The notes: generated from the letters alone by a model not told the origin. A DNA stretch of 64,000 bases from JBCBDX01 sp039815825 (GCA_039815825.1 JBCBYO010000014.1:1-64000); one strand, 5' to 3'; shown: positions 9,232 to 18,705, numbered from the stretch's first letter. Made by a program: numbers and translations.

Positions 9232-9323
9232 GCCGGGCTTACCGGCAATCCAAGCAACAAGAAACGCCCGACGGGCTGCCTTTGCAGTGATGGACGGGAC
9301 CGACCTGAATGAAGGAAAATGCC

Positions 9324-9785
9324 ATGCGAACATTTTCGCAAAAACCTGCCGATGTGCAGAAGAAATGGCTGCTGATTGATGCGGAAGGCATGGTTGTTGG
9401 CCGCCTCGCCTCTATCGTTGCCATGCGCTTGCGCGGCAAGCACAAGCCAACTTACACGCCGCATGTTGATGATGGCGACAATGTCATCGTGATCAATGCC
9501 GACAAAGTTGTATTCACCGGCAACAAGCGCGCGCAGAAGAAATATTATTGGCACACCGGCCACCCGGGCGGCATCAAGGAGCGCACTGCTGATGCGCTGT
9601 TGAACGGTCGCTTCCCTGAGCGTGTTGTCGAAAAAGCCGTTGAACGCATGATCCCACGCGGCCCACTTGGTCGTCGCCAAATGAAGAATCTGCGCGTTTA
9701 TGCCGGTGCCGACCACCCGCATGAAGCACAACAGCCAGAGGTTGTTGATGTCGCGTCCATGAACTCCAAGAACAAGAAGGCCTGA
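9324..9785 (+). CDS. rplM: 50S ribosomal protein L13
   Basis: A 153-residue L13 protein of the large subunit. KKWLLIDAEGMVVGRLAS and MLPRGPLGRR-type sequence (here MIPRGPLGRRQMKNLRVY) are signature segments, and YAGADHPHEAQQPE ends the fold. The start at 9324 (MRTFSQKP) is preferred over the in-frame ATG at 9309, since AAGGAAAATGCC precedes it and family members start with MRTF. The gene is followed after eight bases by rpsI, the usual L13-S9 operon. Confidence 0.98.
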   Translation: MRTFSQKPADVQKKWLLIDAEGMVVGRLASIVAMRLRGKHKPTYTPHVDDGDNVIVINADKVVFTGNKRAQKKYYWHTGHPGGIKERTADALLNGRFPERVVEKAVERMIPRGPLGRRQMKNLRVYAGADHPHEAQQPEVVDVASMNSKNKKA

Positions 9786-9793
9786 TAAAAGAC

Positions 9794-10345
9794 ATGGCTG
9801 AAATCAATTCCCTAGAAGAACTTGGCGCTGCAACAGGTGTCGTTGAAGCACCGGCTGAGAACCTCGCACCGGTTTATACGCAAAAGCTCGACGAACAGGG
9901 CCGCGCCTATGCAACCGGCAAGCGTAAAGACGCTGTCGCACGCGTTTGGATCATGCCGGGTACAGGCAAGATCACTGTCGAAGGTGAGCCAAAGAAACGT
10001 GAAGTGCGCTCAAACACACGCAAGGAACGTGCAAAGGCAACCAAAGCGCGTGACGTATCGGAGTATTTCGCACGTCCGGTTCTACAGATGATCGTCAAGC
10101 AACCGCTTGTCGCTGTGAACCGCGAAACACAATACGACGTCGTTATTACTGTTTCCGGTGGTGGTCTTTCCGGTCAGGCCGGTGCGGTTCGCCACGGCAT
10201 TTCTAAAGCACTCACACATTACGAGCCAGAGCTGCGCTCAACCCTGAAAAAAGGCGGCTTCCTGACACGCGACAGCCGCGTGGTCGAGCGGAAGAAATAC
10301 GGCAAGGCAAAAGCCCGTCGTTCCTTCCAGTTCTCCAAGCGCTGA
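9794..10345 (+). CDS. rpsI: 30S ribosomal protein S9
   Basis: A 183-residue S9 protein. The core starts near residue 35 (RAYATGKRKDAVARVWI) and ends with the conserved KARRSFQFSKR, whose C-terminal basic tail reaches the ribosomal P site. The first 35 or so residues (MAEINSLEELGAATG) are an acidic N-terminal extension. Such extensions are common in Hyphomicrobiales S9, which supports the taxonomic guess. It is transcribed with rplM and ends at a strong terminator. Confidence 0.98.
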   Translation: MAEINSLEELGAATGVVEAPAENLAPVYTQKLDEQGRAYATGKRKDAVARVWIMPGTGKITVEGEPKKREVRSNTRKERAKATKARDVSEYFARPVLQMIVKQPLVAVNRETQYDVVITVSGGGLSGQAGAVRHGISKALTHYEPELRSTLKKGGFLTRDSRVVERKKYGKAKARRSFQFSKR

Positions 10346-10366
10346 TTTTTCGCTATTTGCATTCAA

Positions 10367-10393
10367 AACGGGCCTTTCGGGGCCCGTTTTTTT
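10367..10393 (+). terminator. Intrinsic terminator of rplM-rpsI
   Basis: AACGGGCC-TTTCGG-GGCCCGTT followed by a run of Ts forms a textbook Rho-independent terminator 21 bases after the rpsI stop. Confidence 0.92.
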
Positions 10394-10508
10394 GTGCGCG
10401 CATGGAGCACTTCTCACAAGTTGCGCGCCAGCCATTTGCATCCCCCGGCTGCATATGTAAGACAGTCATCGTTAAACGGGACATAACGATAAAAATCGGG
10501 GAATTACG

Positions 10509-12188
10509 ATGGCAAAAACGCCACCACTCATGAATCTACCTATAAGTACTGCCGATACCGGATTCTACAAAGGGTTCACAAAAGACGTCACAATTACTGG
10601 AAAAATACTTGTTGGCGCGCTAATCATTTGGGCCATTGCTTTTCCAGAACAGGCTGGCGCCTTTCTCAGTTCAATCAATTCTTTCATTCTAGCTTCCTTT
10701 AGTTACTGGTACGTCTATGTGATGGCTTTCTTCGTCATCCTGTGCTTTGCGCTGGCTTTGCTGCCGGTTTCGGGTCGACTTAAACTCGGCCTGCCGGATG
10801 ACAAACCCGAATTCTCCAACTTCTCCTGGTTCTCCATGATGTTTGGTGCTGGCATCGGGATCGGCATGCTCACCTTCGCAACCGCTGAGCCCATGTACCA
10901 CTTTGCCAAGAATCCGGCGACTATTCAGGGCCTGACAGAACCCAGCACGGCAGGAAATGTGCGCGACGCTTATATTTGGTCGTTTACGCATTGGGGTTTT
11001 GCCGCGTGGGCAGCCTACGCCATTGTTGGCCTTTCGCTTGGCTACTACGCATATAGACGTGGTCTACCGCTGACCATTCGCTCGGGTCTGACACCGCTTT
11101 TCGGCAAATCACTTTCGGGACCTTTGGGCCATGTGGTCGATGTCGTCGCCGTTGTCGCCACCGTGCTCGGCGTTTCGCAAACGCTCGGCTTCGGCGTGGA
11201 ACAGTTCATCTCCGGCCTTTACCGTATCGGGTTTGGCGAGTGGCTGTTTGTGACCGCTGAGGATGGGTCAAGATCAGCTTCCAATATGGCAATAGTCTTT
11301 GGCTTACTCGTGATTATGGGAGCATCGACGCTTTCGGCGCTATCGGGTGTCGGCAAAGGCATCAAATGGCTATCCAACATCAACATGGGGCTGAGCTTTT
11401 TCCTGCTGGCGTTCTTCATCATTTTCGGCTCAACGGTGTTCGGCTTTACCGCCTTGTTTGTCGGGCTGTTCGATTATGTCGTCTCCATTCCGGGAAATCT
11501 GTTTACCGTGTGGCAGGCTGACGGGACGGAAGTCGGAGACGCGCTCGCCGGCTGGCAAGGTGGTTGGACCATCTTCTACTGGGCTTGGTGGATCGCGTTC
11601 GCACCATTTGTGGGTGTCTTCCTCGCGCGTATCTCCAAAGGACGTACTGTCCGGGAATATGTACTGGGCGCGATGTTGATCCCTGCCATCATGTGCTTTG
11701 TCTGGTTTGCTCTTGTGGGCGGCACGGCAATCGACCTTGAGTTGAGCGGTGAGGCAGCTGGCGCCATCAGTGGTGCGGGTCAATCTGATCAGTTATTTGC
11801 GATGCTCTCCGTAATTTTGCAGCCGACCATCGCTTGGCTGATGTCCATCATCGTGGTGATCTTGCTTTTGACCTACCTGGTGACTTCAGCGGACAGTGCG
11901 GTTCTGATCATCAACACGATCAACGCCGCCGGTGACGAAGGCCCGAAAGCACGCCCTCACATCCTGTTTTGGGGGGCAGCGTTGGCCTTCGTGGTAGGTG
12001 GCCTGATTATCGCTGGCGGTCTCAGCGCTATCCAAACAGCCATGGTTATCGGTGCCCTACCCTTCAGCTTCGTCATGTTCCTGATGGGTGTGTCCTTGAT
12101 CAAAGCCATTTGGTTGGACATCCAACGCGAGAAAGTCGGCACGCCGACGACTACGGAAGATCTTACAGCGGTCCAACCGGCTGAGTAG
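10509..12188 (+). CDS. BCCT family betaine/choline/carnitine transporter
   Basis: A 559-residue inner-membrane secondary transporter with about 12 hydrophobic segments. The glycine-rich unwound helix is FGAGIGIGMLTFATAEPMYHF, and the aromatic substrate box motif WTIFYWAWWIAFAPFVG is clear; ISKGRTVREY follows. It would import a compatible solute such as glycine betaine or a precursor. The GMLTFATAEP form suggests a sodium-coupled member because GAGIGIGM replaces the Asp-containing GMGD of carnitine/choline types; this is inference. The start has GGGGAA upstream. It is flanked by terminators on both sides, so it is monocistronic. Confidence 0.95.
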   Translation: MAKTPPLMNLPISTADTGFYKGFTKDVTITGKILVGALIIWAIAFPEQAGAFLSSINSFILASFSYWYVYVMAFFVILCFALALLPVSGRLKLGLPDDKPEFSNFSWFSMMFGAGIGIGMLTFATAEPMYHFAKNPATIQGLTEPSTAGNVRDAYIWSFTHWGFAAWAAYAIVGLSLGYYAYRRGLPLTIRSGLTPLFGKSLSGPLGHVVDVVAVVATVLGVSQTLGFGVEQFISGLYRIGFGEWLFVTAEDGSRSASNMAIVFGLLVIMGASTLSALSGVGKGIKWLSNINMGLSFFLLAFFIIFGSTVFGFTALFVGLFDYVVSIPGNLFTVWQADGTEVGDALAGWQGGWTIFYWAWWIAFAPFVGVFLARISKGRTVREYVLGAMLIPAIMCFVWFALVGGTAIDLELSGEAAGAISGAGQSDQLFAMLSVILQPTIAWLMSIIVVILLLTYLVTSADSAVLIINTINAAGDEGPKARPHILFWGAALAFVVGGLIIAGGLSAIQTAMVIGALPFSFVMFLMGVSLIKAIWLDIQREKVGTPTTTEDLTAVQPAE

Positions 12189-12210
12189 ATTCGGTTCATT
12201 TTTTTTGAAA

Positions 12211-12238
12211 ACCCCGGCGCAAAGCCGGGTTTTTTTTT
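12211..12238 (+). terminator. Intrinsic terminator of the BCCT gene
   Basis: ACCCCGGC-GCAA-AGCCGGGT followed by nine Ts lies 22 bases past the stop codon. Confidence 0.92.
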
Positions 12239-12311
12239 GCCTCATACCCCCGGCAACTCATCCAATTCGGCCCGTTAAAACGTATAGGAGGAAGTTATAG
12301 ACGGAGAAATC

Positions 12312-12701
12312 ATGCTCAACCGCCGCACATTTTTGACCGCGTCTGCTGCAGCCATCACCCTTGGTGTTATGCCCGCGCAAGCGGCACAAGAGGTAACCGC
12401 GCAGCAAGCCCATCAGCTTTTGCAATCAAACCCTGATATCGTCGTGCTCGACATTCGAACCGGGCGTGAGTTCCGCTCTGGACACATTGAAGGCGCTATC
12501 AACATCAACTATTTCGACCGAAATTTTCGCGATCAAATTGCGCGATTGGACGGGACAAAAACCTACATCATGCACTGTGCAGCGGGCGGTAGGAGTGATG
12601 CTTCTATCCGTATTTTGCGCGACGCAGGCGTCACCAATGTCTACCATATGGATGGCGGATCTACGGAATGGAAACGCGAAGGTCTCCCACTCGTTCGCTA
12701 G
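12312..12701 (+). CDS. Exported rhodanese-domain protein
   Basis: A 129-residue protein with a Tat-like signal (MLNRRTFLTASAAAITLG; likely cleavage after PAQA) and a single rhodanese domain. The active-site Cys is C89 in HCAAGGRS, the CxxGxRS loop form. DIVVLDIRTGREFRSGHIEGA is the first conserved block. It would handle sulfane sulfur in the periplasm, but single-domain rhodaneses have varied roles. ACGGAGAAATC before the ATG is a good ribosome binding site. No thiosulfate or cyanide genes are nearby. Confidence 0.88.
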   Translation: MLNRRTFLTASAAAITLGVMPAQAAQEVTAQQAHQLLQSNPDIVVLDIRTGREFRSGHIEGAININYFDRNFRDQIARLDGTKTYIMHCAAGGRSDASIRILRDAGVTNVYHMDGGSTEWKREGLPLVR

Positions 12702-12762
12702 CGTGTCAGTAGAGTAGGACTTAGCCCTTCTGTTTGGCCTCCCGATGGGCCTAGGGTTGGCT

Positions 12763-13296
12763 ATGGAATCATTTCGCTTCATGCTCGTCGAAGGCAAACC
12801 AAACTCTCTTGGCCGAACCATAGAAGTTGTCGATATGGTTCTTTGCGAACCTGACCGGTGCGAAGAACTGTTCGCCTGTTGGAACGCTGACGATGAATGG
12901 GTGCGTATGCGTGCAGCCAATGGCATGAAGCGCGTTTTCAAAGAGCGACCCGAATGGTTTGACCGATATATCGACAGGATGCTGACCGAAATTGCCGGTT
13001 CAAGCCAGCCATCTGCGCGCTGGACGCTTTCTCAATTGTGGCTGGAACACCGCAAGAGGCTAACCTCCGATCAACAGAAAGCGGCGACCGAATATCTGAT
13101 CAGAACGCTTTCGGACCATGATGATTGGATCGTGCTCAACATGACCATGAAGACGCTGCAAACCTATGTGCGGGACGACGCTTCAATTGTCCCGCGGATC
13201 GAATTGCGGGTCCGTATGCTTTCGGAAGACCGTCGAAAATCCGTTGCGAACGGCGCGCGGAAGCTTTTGGCGACGATGGGACTTTCCGCTCTATAA
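12763..13296 (+). CDS. HEAT-like repeat protein, unknown function
   Basis: A 177-residue, mostly helical protein. Segments such as DEWVRMRAANGMKRVFKERP, ARWTLSQLWLEHRKRL, DWIVLNMTMKTLQTY and RKSVANGARKLLATMGL look like successive HEAT-like helical pairs, which usually bind proteins or nucleic acid. An ATG at 12745 is also in frame but lacks a ribosome binding site; the one at 12763 has AGGG upstream. Its last 20 codons recur as a diverged relic at 14335-14397. No enzyme motif is seen. Confidence 0.65.
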   Translation: MESFRFMLVEGKPNSLGRTIEVVDMVLCEPDRCEELFACWNADDEWVRMRAANGMKRVFKERPEWFDRYIDRMLTEIAGSSQPSARWTLSQLWLEHRKRLTSDQQKAATEYLIRTLSDHDDWIVLNMTMKTLQTYVRDDASIVPRIELRVRMLSEDRRKSVANGARKLLATMGLSAL

Positions 13297-13354
13297 AGAG
13301 GGACGGTGTGCGAGCAAGCAAAAACCGAAGGCCCACATCAAGGTTGAAGCAGAC

Positions 13355-14188
13355 CTATAGACCGTGACCGCCCTGCTCACGCTCTTGAAGGTTGGGGTCA
13401 AAGTTATTGGCAGGCGGCGGCTGGTTGTCGTTACCTTCATCAGCTCCGCGGCCGACTTGTGCCTCTGGAACAACATTTTGCGCGGGAGGGGCTTCTCTCG
13501 ACGCGTCATTTGCTGGAGGCGCAAGCAGCCGCTGCAGGACTGGGTCATCGGTGTAATTTTGAAAGGTTTCCTCAATCACCTTTGCACTTCGGACGTAACT
13601 ATGGGCGCTGCCATCCCATTCTTCGGCGCGTACCAAAGGCCCAAAGTCACCAAGGTCTGTTGCTTTTGCTTGCACTTCTGCGGAGATTGCTTCCTTCAGT
13701 TCGTTGACTTTTGCGGCAAGCTCATCTGCGGAGCCTCCGATAGTCCTGTCAGGAAGTGCTTCACCCGGCCTTTCCATCGCGGTAATTATTTCGGTGAAAG
13801 CGGCATTCGTCGTGAGCAAATCCGAAGTCTCTGCATTGGGATCCGCAGAGCCGTGAGACTCTGCCATTTCCAATATTTCTCGGCGATCATCAACCGTGCT
13901 GAGCCCAAATTCATCGAGCAGGTCCGACGTTGCGCTGATCACCTGACGGCGCCTATTTGAAGCCCCCAACATCCCAAGTTGTGCATCGGTTGCACTGTTC
14001 GCCATTGTCTCTAGTGAGTAGTCTCTTGCTTGAGCTTCTGATATCTGGACCATGTCGTTGATGTAGTCGGCTTCTGCGGCGCTAACACGCTCAATGGGAT
14101 CGGCGGCGACTTGCGAAGCAGCCTGATAGTTGGCGGCGCGTTCTATCAATTGCCGTTGCGTAAATGCGGTCTTTGCTGCAGTCGGCAT
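13355..14188 (-). CDS. Orphan helical protein with Pro/Asn-rich tail
   Basis: A 277-residue protein with no recognised family, signal peptide or membrane segment. Residues 1-210 are Ala/Glu-rich and probably helical (for example SADELAAKVNELKEAISAEV), suggesting a coiled coil. Residues 215-277 are rich in Pro, Asn and Gln and likely disordered. GAGAGTGAGAAAACACC before the ATG is a good ribosome binding site. The gene sits between the HEAT-like gene and a relic of that gene's 3' end, so it may have arrived in one insertion event. Confidence 0.65.
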   Translation of the reverse strand: MPTAAKTAFTQRQLIERAANYQAASQVAADPIERVSAAEADYINDMVQISEAQARDYSLETMANSATDAQLGMLGASNRRRQVISATSDLLDEFGLSTVDDRREILEMAESHGSADPNAETSDLLTTNAAFTEIITAMERPGEALPDRTIGGSADELAAKVNELKEAISAEVQAKATDLGDFGPLVRAEEWDGSAHSYVRSAKVIEETFQNYTDDPVLQRLLAPPANDASREAPPAQNVVPEAQVGRGADEGNDNQPPPANNFDPNLQEREQGGHGL

Positions 14189-14334
14189 GGTGTTTTCTCA
14201 CTCTCGCGTAAACGCTACGTTGGCGTCCTTGCGCTTTTTGATTTTCGCCTATGTTCGCATAACAACAGATCAAATTGGCGGAACTATGCACCCGCTCAGT
14301 TTGTTGCGGATAGCTATTGGCTTTTAGGTGATCA

Positions 14335-14397
14335 CGAAAATCCGTTGCCAACGGCGCGCAGAAGCTGTTGAAGGCGATGAACTTATCAATCCTGTAA
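14335..14397 (+). pseudogene. Relic of the 3' end of a HEAT-like gene
   Basis: These 63 bases match 13234-13296, the end of the HEAT-like gene, at 47 of 63 positions. In the same frame they encode RKSVANGAQKLLKAMNLSIL and a stop, against RKSVANGARKLLATMGLSAL and a stop: 15 of 20 residues agree. Many differences are at third positions, so the copy diverged while still a functional gene. A stop codon lies just upstream in this frame, so nothing longer is encoded. It lies directly before the ureohydrolase gene. Confidence 0.75.
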
Positions 14398-14405
14398 GTA
14401 CCCCA

Positions 14406-15359
14406 ATGGCTAACTCGACAATTGACAACGCATTTACCGCTGGTGGCTTCACTGGTGCGGCTTCAGATCCGACCCACGCAGGTGCCCTCTCCTTCATGCG
14501 GCGCAAATACACCAAACAGCTGAAGGGTGTTGATGTCGCAATCATAGGCATCCCGTTTGACGCCGCCGTTTCCAATCGTCCTGGCGCGCGGTTCGGTCCT
14601 CAGGCTATTCGTACAGCGTCTGCTATCTTTGACAATGATCCGCAGTATCCGTTTGGCATCGATCTGTTCGAAAAATTGGCGGTCGTGGATCGCGGCGACA
14701 TGCTGCTGGACTATGGCAATCACACCAAAACACCCGCGGCCATCGAACGCGAGGCAAAGAAAGTCTTGGACGCCGGTGCGTTCCTTCTGGCTCTCGGTGG
14801 CGATCATTTTGTTACTTGGCCACTTTTAAAGGCCCATGCGACCAAATATGGCCCGGTATCCCTGATCCAGTTCGATGCCCATCAGGACACGTGGGATGAT
14901 GACGGCAAGCGGATCGACCATGGCACATTTGTCGGTCGCGCGGTCCGCGAAGGCATAATCGACCCGGATAGTTCCATTCAGGTCGGGATCCGGACCCAAG
15001 CGCCGGATGATTTTGGGATCAAAATGCTATTGGGATCAGAGATCGAGGAAATGCCTGCGGCGTCAATCGCAGATGTCATCAAAGCGCGCGTCGGCGAGCG
15101 CTCCGCATACCTGACGTTCGACATCGATTGCCTCGACCCGGCCTTTGCGCCCGGTACCGGCACACCGGTCGCTGGCGGACCTTCAAGTGCAAAAATGCTC
15201 TCAGTCATACGCCAGTTGCGCGATGTGCAATTGGTTGGTGCAGATGTGGTTGAGGTTGCGCCCGCCTACGATCATGCACAGATAACGGCGATTGCAGGCG
15301 CGACGGTTGCGATGTATCTGCTGGGCCTCCTGGCGGAAAAACACATTTCAAACGCCTGA
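14406..15359 (+). CDS. speB: Agmatinase-type ureohydrolase (arginase family)
   Basis: A 317-residue binuclear manganese hydrolase. The metal ligands are in LALGGDHFV, QFDAHQDTWDD and FDIDCLDPAFAPGTGTPVAGG. The family splits guanidino compounds into urea and an amine; the sequence type is that annotated as agmatinase, giving putrescine from agmatine, but guanidinobutyrase is possible. The frame extends to 14328, but that part is the relic of the HEAT-like gene read out of frame, so the ATG at 14406 (MANSTIDN) is used although its ribosome binding site is weak. argC follows after 33 bases. Confidence 0.88.
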   Translation: MANSTIDNAFTAGGFTGAASDPTHAGALSFMRRKYTKQLKGVDVAIIGIPFDAAVSNRPGARFGPQAIRTASAIFDNDPQYPFGIDLFEKLAVVDRGDMLLDYGNHTKTPAAIEREAKKVLDAGAFLLALGGDHFVTWPLLKAHATKYGPVSLIQFDAHQDTWDDDGKRIDHGTFVGRAVREGIIDPDSSIQVGIRTQAPDDFGIKMLLGSEIEEMPAASIADVIKARVGERSAYLTFDIDCLDPAFAPGTGTPVAGGPSSAKMLSVIRQLRDVQLVGADVVEVAPAYDHAQITAIAGATVAMYLLGLLAEKHISNA

Positions 15360-15392
15360 AAGTGAATCCACTGAATCGGACAACGCATTGAT

Positions 15393-16313
15393 ATGACTGC
15401 AAATATCTTCATCGACGGTGAACATGGCACAACAGGCCTTCAAATCCGCGAGCGGCTATCAGCACGTAACGATTTGAATTTGATGTCGCTTGCCCATGAA
15501 GATCGTCGCGATGCTGACAAGCGGTCGAAGCTACTCAAAGATGCCGACATCGCCATTTTGTGCTTGCCGGACGACGCCGCACGCGAAGCAGTGGCTTTAG
15601 CGGCCGCCAGCGGCACGCGCTTTATTGATGCATCCACCGCCCACCGAACGCACCCCGACTGGGTATACGGCTTTGCCGAGGCTGAACCAGGCCAGGGACA
15701 GAAGATCAAAGCCGCGCAGTTTGTGTCAAATCCCGGCTGTTATTCAACAGGCGCTATCGCAATCCTTCGGCCACTCGTTTTAGCGGGGTTGCTACCGGCT
15801 AACTATCCGGTCACCATCAATGCGGTTTCTGGCTACTCCGGTGGCGGCAAGCAAATGATTGCCCAAATGGAAGACCCAGCAGCAGAAAATGCAATTACAG
15901 CACCTTTTTTTGCCTACGCTCTGACTTTGGCGCACAAACATGTGCCTGAAATCATCACGCGTTCCGGGCTGACACGGCGTCCGATTTTTACGCCAAACGT
16001 GTCCAAGTTTCCGCAAGGCATGCTGGTCAATATACCGCTTCATTTGGACCTGCTTGCCGGCAAACCCTCTTACGCACACGTGCATCACGCGTTGGCGGAA
16101 CACTATTCAGGACAAGGCATCGTAGAAGTCGTGTCGTTGGATACGTCGCCCGCAAGACTGGACCCAACGGAGCTAGCCGGTACTGATCGTATGTTGATTT
16201 ATGTGACTCACAATGCCGAAGCCGGGCATGTGAATATCATCGCATCGCTAGACAATTTGGGCAAAGGGGCAAGCGGCGCCGCGGTTCAAAATCTCGATCT
16301 CATGCTTGCTTGA
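15393..16313 (+). CDS. argC: N-acetyl-gamma-glutamyl-phosphate reductase
   Basis: A 306-residue NADPH-dependent reductase of the arginine pathway, converting N-acetylglutamyl phosphate to the semialdehyde. The catalytic Cys is C116 in SNPGCYSTGA. The N-terminal IFIDGEHGTTGLQIRERL is the nucleotide-binding region. Length and sequence fit the short type 2 ArgC. It follows the ureohydrolase closely and is probably co-transcribed with it, joining arginine synthesis and polyamine/guanidine metabolism. Confidence 0.95.
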   Translation: MTANIFIDGEHGTTGLQIRERLSARNDLNLMSLAHEDRRDADKRSKLLKDADIAILCLPDDAAREAVALAAASGTRFIDASTAHRTHPDWVYGFAEAEPGQGQKIKAAQFVSNPGCYSTGAIAILRPLVLAGLLPANYPVTINAVSGYSGGGKQMIAQMEDPAAENAITAPFFAYALTLAHKHVPEIITRSGLTRRPIFTPNVSKFPQGMLVNIPLHLDLLAGKPSYAHVHHALAEHYSGQGIVEVVSLDTSPARLDPTELAGTDRMLIYVTHNAEAGHVNIIASLDNLGKGASGAAVQNLDLMLA

Positions 16314-16317
16314 TGTT

Positions 16318-16356
16318 TTACCCGTGATTGCATCAACAGGTTGCAATATCGGGTAA
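16318..16356. repeat. Imperfect hairpin just after argC
   Basis: TTACCCG-TG-ATTGCA pairs with TGCAAT-AT-CGGGTAA around a 9-base loop. It begins four bases after the argC stop. No T-run follows on either strand, so it is not a standard terminator; it may protect the mRNA 3' end or bind a protein. Confidence 0.4.
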
Positions 16357-16426
16357 GGCTTCTCCAGGCCACATCTGCAACATTACGACACGGTGGGTAG
16401 GCAAACCTAAAAATGGAGTTGTCACC

Positions 16427-18479
16427 GTGGCACGTAAGAGGATCGGTTCGGCCAATACTGAAGATTTGTCGAAATTTGGGCGCAGAGACGCGCGGCTTAC
16501 TGAAAGGTCAAACATGTCGACCGAAAAGGCCGATGGCGCAGACCCCAAGCCTTTTGAGCGGACCGCGGAAAACGATCTGCAAGGCGGGCAAAAAGACGTA
16601 AAGCTCAGCGAGAATTGGCAGTCGTTTCGCGAAAAAGCTGAGTCAAAAATTTCCGAACAAGATACCGGATTGGCCGCACCTGAGGGGTTCGACGCTTCAC
16701 CAAGGTTGCAACCGCACCAGAGGATGGAACAGGCAAGTGAACGTGCCGAGACAGCGGAAATCAAGCGCGATGCTTGGTTAGAGGGTCAGGCTGATAACGC
16801 GTCGCGACCAGAAAAGCCCATAGAAGACTGGGAAAATTCAGCCCAAAAGCCGGAGCAATCAGAAGCAGAGTTCAAAGCTGGGCGCGTGAGCGATCCTTTA
16901 AACGAACCGGACATCGTAGATGAGGGCAACGCTGAGGGCGTCTATACAGTTCCCGTCGGCACAACCGCAGAGGAACTCAATTTACTTATCGCTGAAGCGC
17001 CACCCGGTTCGATCATCGTTTTACAGGACGGCACCCACGAGTTTGATGCGACCATCACTATTGATCGAGATGACATAACAATCACCGGCGAAAGCGAAGA
17101 AGGCACTGTTCTCAACTTCACATTTCCTGAAGGCATTGGCGAAAACGCCATTGAGGTTACGGGTGGGGAAAAGAACAAGGTCACCACCTTGTCGGCAGGG
17201 GTCGATGAGGGAGCCACAATCATTACGGTAGCAGACGCATCTTCATTGTCAGCAGGCGATGTCATCTACATTAGCCAACCAAATACAGAAGAGTACCTGC
17301 TGGAGAACGGATGGGACAATGTCTCGTTTGACGACGCCGATGACCGGCCTTTTCGTGAAGTTTTGGTGCGGGTTGAATCGGTCGACGGTGACCAAGTTAC
17401 TTTGTGTGACCCCCTTCCCTATGCGTTCGATCCAGATGCCACCACGGTGTCGACCACCGACCTTCTTGAAGATGTAACGCTCGCTGACTTTACGGTAACT
17501 TCGGGTTTGGAGGGCGAGCCAAACTACTATGACTTTGTCAACAACGAGCCGGAGTTTGAAGATACCGCCGTTATACGTGTTGACGGGGCCGATGGTATTG
17601 ACCTGTCCGGGATTTCAGTTCTCGATGCGCCAAGCAATGCGTTCGAATTTCATTCAACAATCGACCTGACGGCGGACGACCTCTATGTCAACGGAGCGCA
17701 TAATCTCGGCGGCGGAGGCAACGGCTACGGGATAGAATTGTCGGAAACCTTCGGTGCTGACATCACGGACGTAGATCTACAATGTTCGCCACTCGGTGGT
17801 ATTTTCTTCGTGGAACGCGGAAACAGACAACACAATCGATATTACAGCGACCAACCGCGACATCAATTTTCACGGCTCGCCCGATAGTGGGAACGTTGTG
17901 AACGTCGGTCAGGGCATCATGGCCTACGATCCGAGCCAAGACACGTCGGGCGGCAACGGTTATTGGGACATTGTTAGCGAAGGTGGTTCGAGCCACGCCA
18001 ACACTGAATTTTACGATAGCAATACCGTGGTCTTTTCATATGCAGAAGGTTCCGATGGCTCGGAAACCATTTACGGCGCTGACACTGGTGCGTACGTAAA
18101 TGCCAATGGCAGCCAAGATTATGTCTTTGGCGGCAGCGGCGACGATCTGTTGATTGGCGGTACATCGCGAGACTGGATAACCGGTGGAGGCGGATGTGAC
18201 ACGTTCGCCTTTGAAGTTGGTGATGCCTACGACACCATTTCCGATTTCGATGCTGCCAACGACACGATTCTTTTGGTCGGAAATGGCCATGTTGCTGATT
18301 TTGACGCACTACAGATTTGGCAAGAAGGCGAAGACACTTATGTTCGGTACGGATCAAACAGCACGATCATCCTGACCGGTCACACGGCATCTGATCTTTC
18401 GACCGACAATTTTGTTTTCGACCCTAACCAGCAGCATCTACTGCAAATGCAGCAGGACTACCTTTCAGCGGCTATTTGA
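16427..18479 (+). pseudogene. Beta-helix/RTX secreted protein, split by a frameshift
   Basis: One large gene read in two frames. Frame one (to 17887) begins with a charged Glu/Lys/Ser-rich region of about 170 residues, then YTVPVGTTAEELNLLIAEAP and repeated strands (FDATITIDRDDITITGES, IRVDGADGIDLSGISVLDAP) of a right-handed beta-helix. The helix continues in the +1 frame from about 17781, NVRHSVVFSSWNAETDN, and ends with RTX-type calcium-binding repeats (DYVFGGSGDDLLIGGTSRDW, then CDTFAF). One extra base near 17777-17781 explains the shift. No signal peptide is present; the RTX end suggests type I secretion. The start is taken as GTG 16427 with GGAG upstream; ATG 16514 with AAAGG is an alternative. 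Sequencing error is possible. Confidence 0.75.
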
Positions 18480-18572
18480 CAGCCGCTCCAACGTTTAGCT
18501 GGCATCAATTGCCAGCGTACGCGCCGCAAACGCGTAAACCCGTCATCCGATACCACAAGATCGACCGGCATG

Positions 18573-18606
18573 TGTCCGTTTTGGGTTTACCGCCACAAAA
18601 CGGACA
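18573..18606. repeat. 11-bp inverted repeat downstream of the RTX gene
   Basis: TGTCCGTTTTG and CAAAACGGACA are exact reverse complements separated by 12 bases. No T-run follows, so it is either a structured 3' end of the RTX transcript or an operator for the membrane protein gene 100 bases downstream. The rest of the 226-base gap holds nothing I recognise. Confidence 0.5.
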
Positions 18607-18705
18607 AACAATGCCCGATCCGACAACCATCAATCGCCACATTTCGGGTTTATATTTCCGAATATCAGACACGGGTTATAATTCCATTCTATCTTGACGC
18701 GAAAA

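Noticed and set aside
9111..9731. 206-codon open frame antisense to rplM
   Set aside because: It is a shadow of the L13 coding frame: no ribosome binding site, odd composition and overlap with a universal gene.
16328..16426. Upstream TTG start for the beta-helix/RTX gene
   Set aside because: The added 33 residues overlap the post-argC hairpin and have no ribosome binding site; GTG 16427 has GGAG at good distance.
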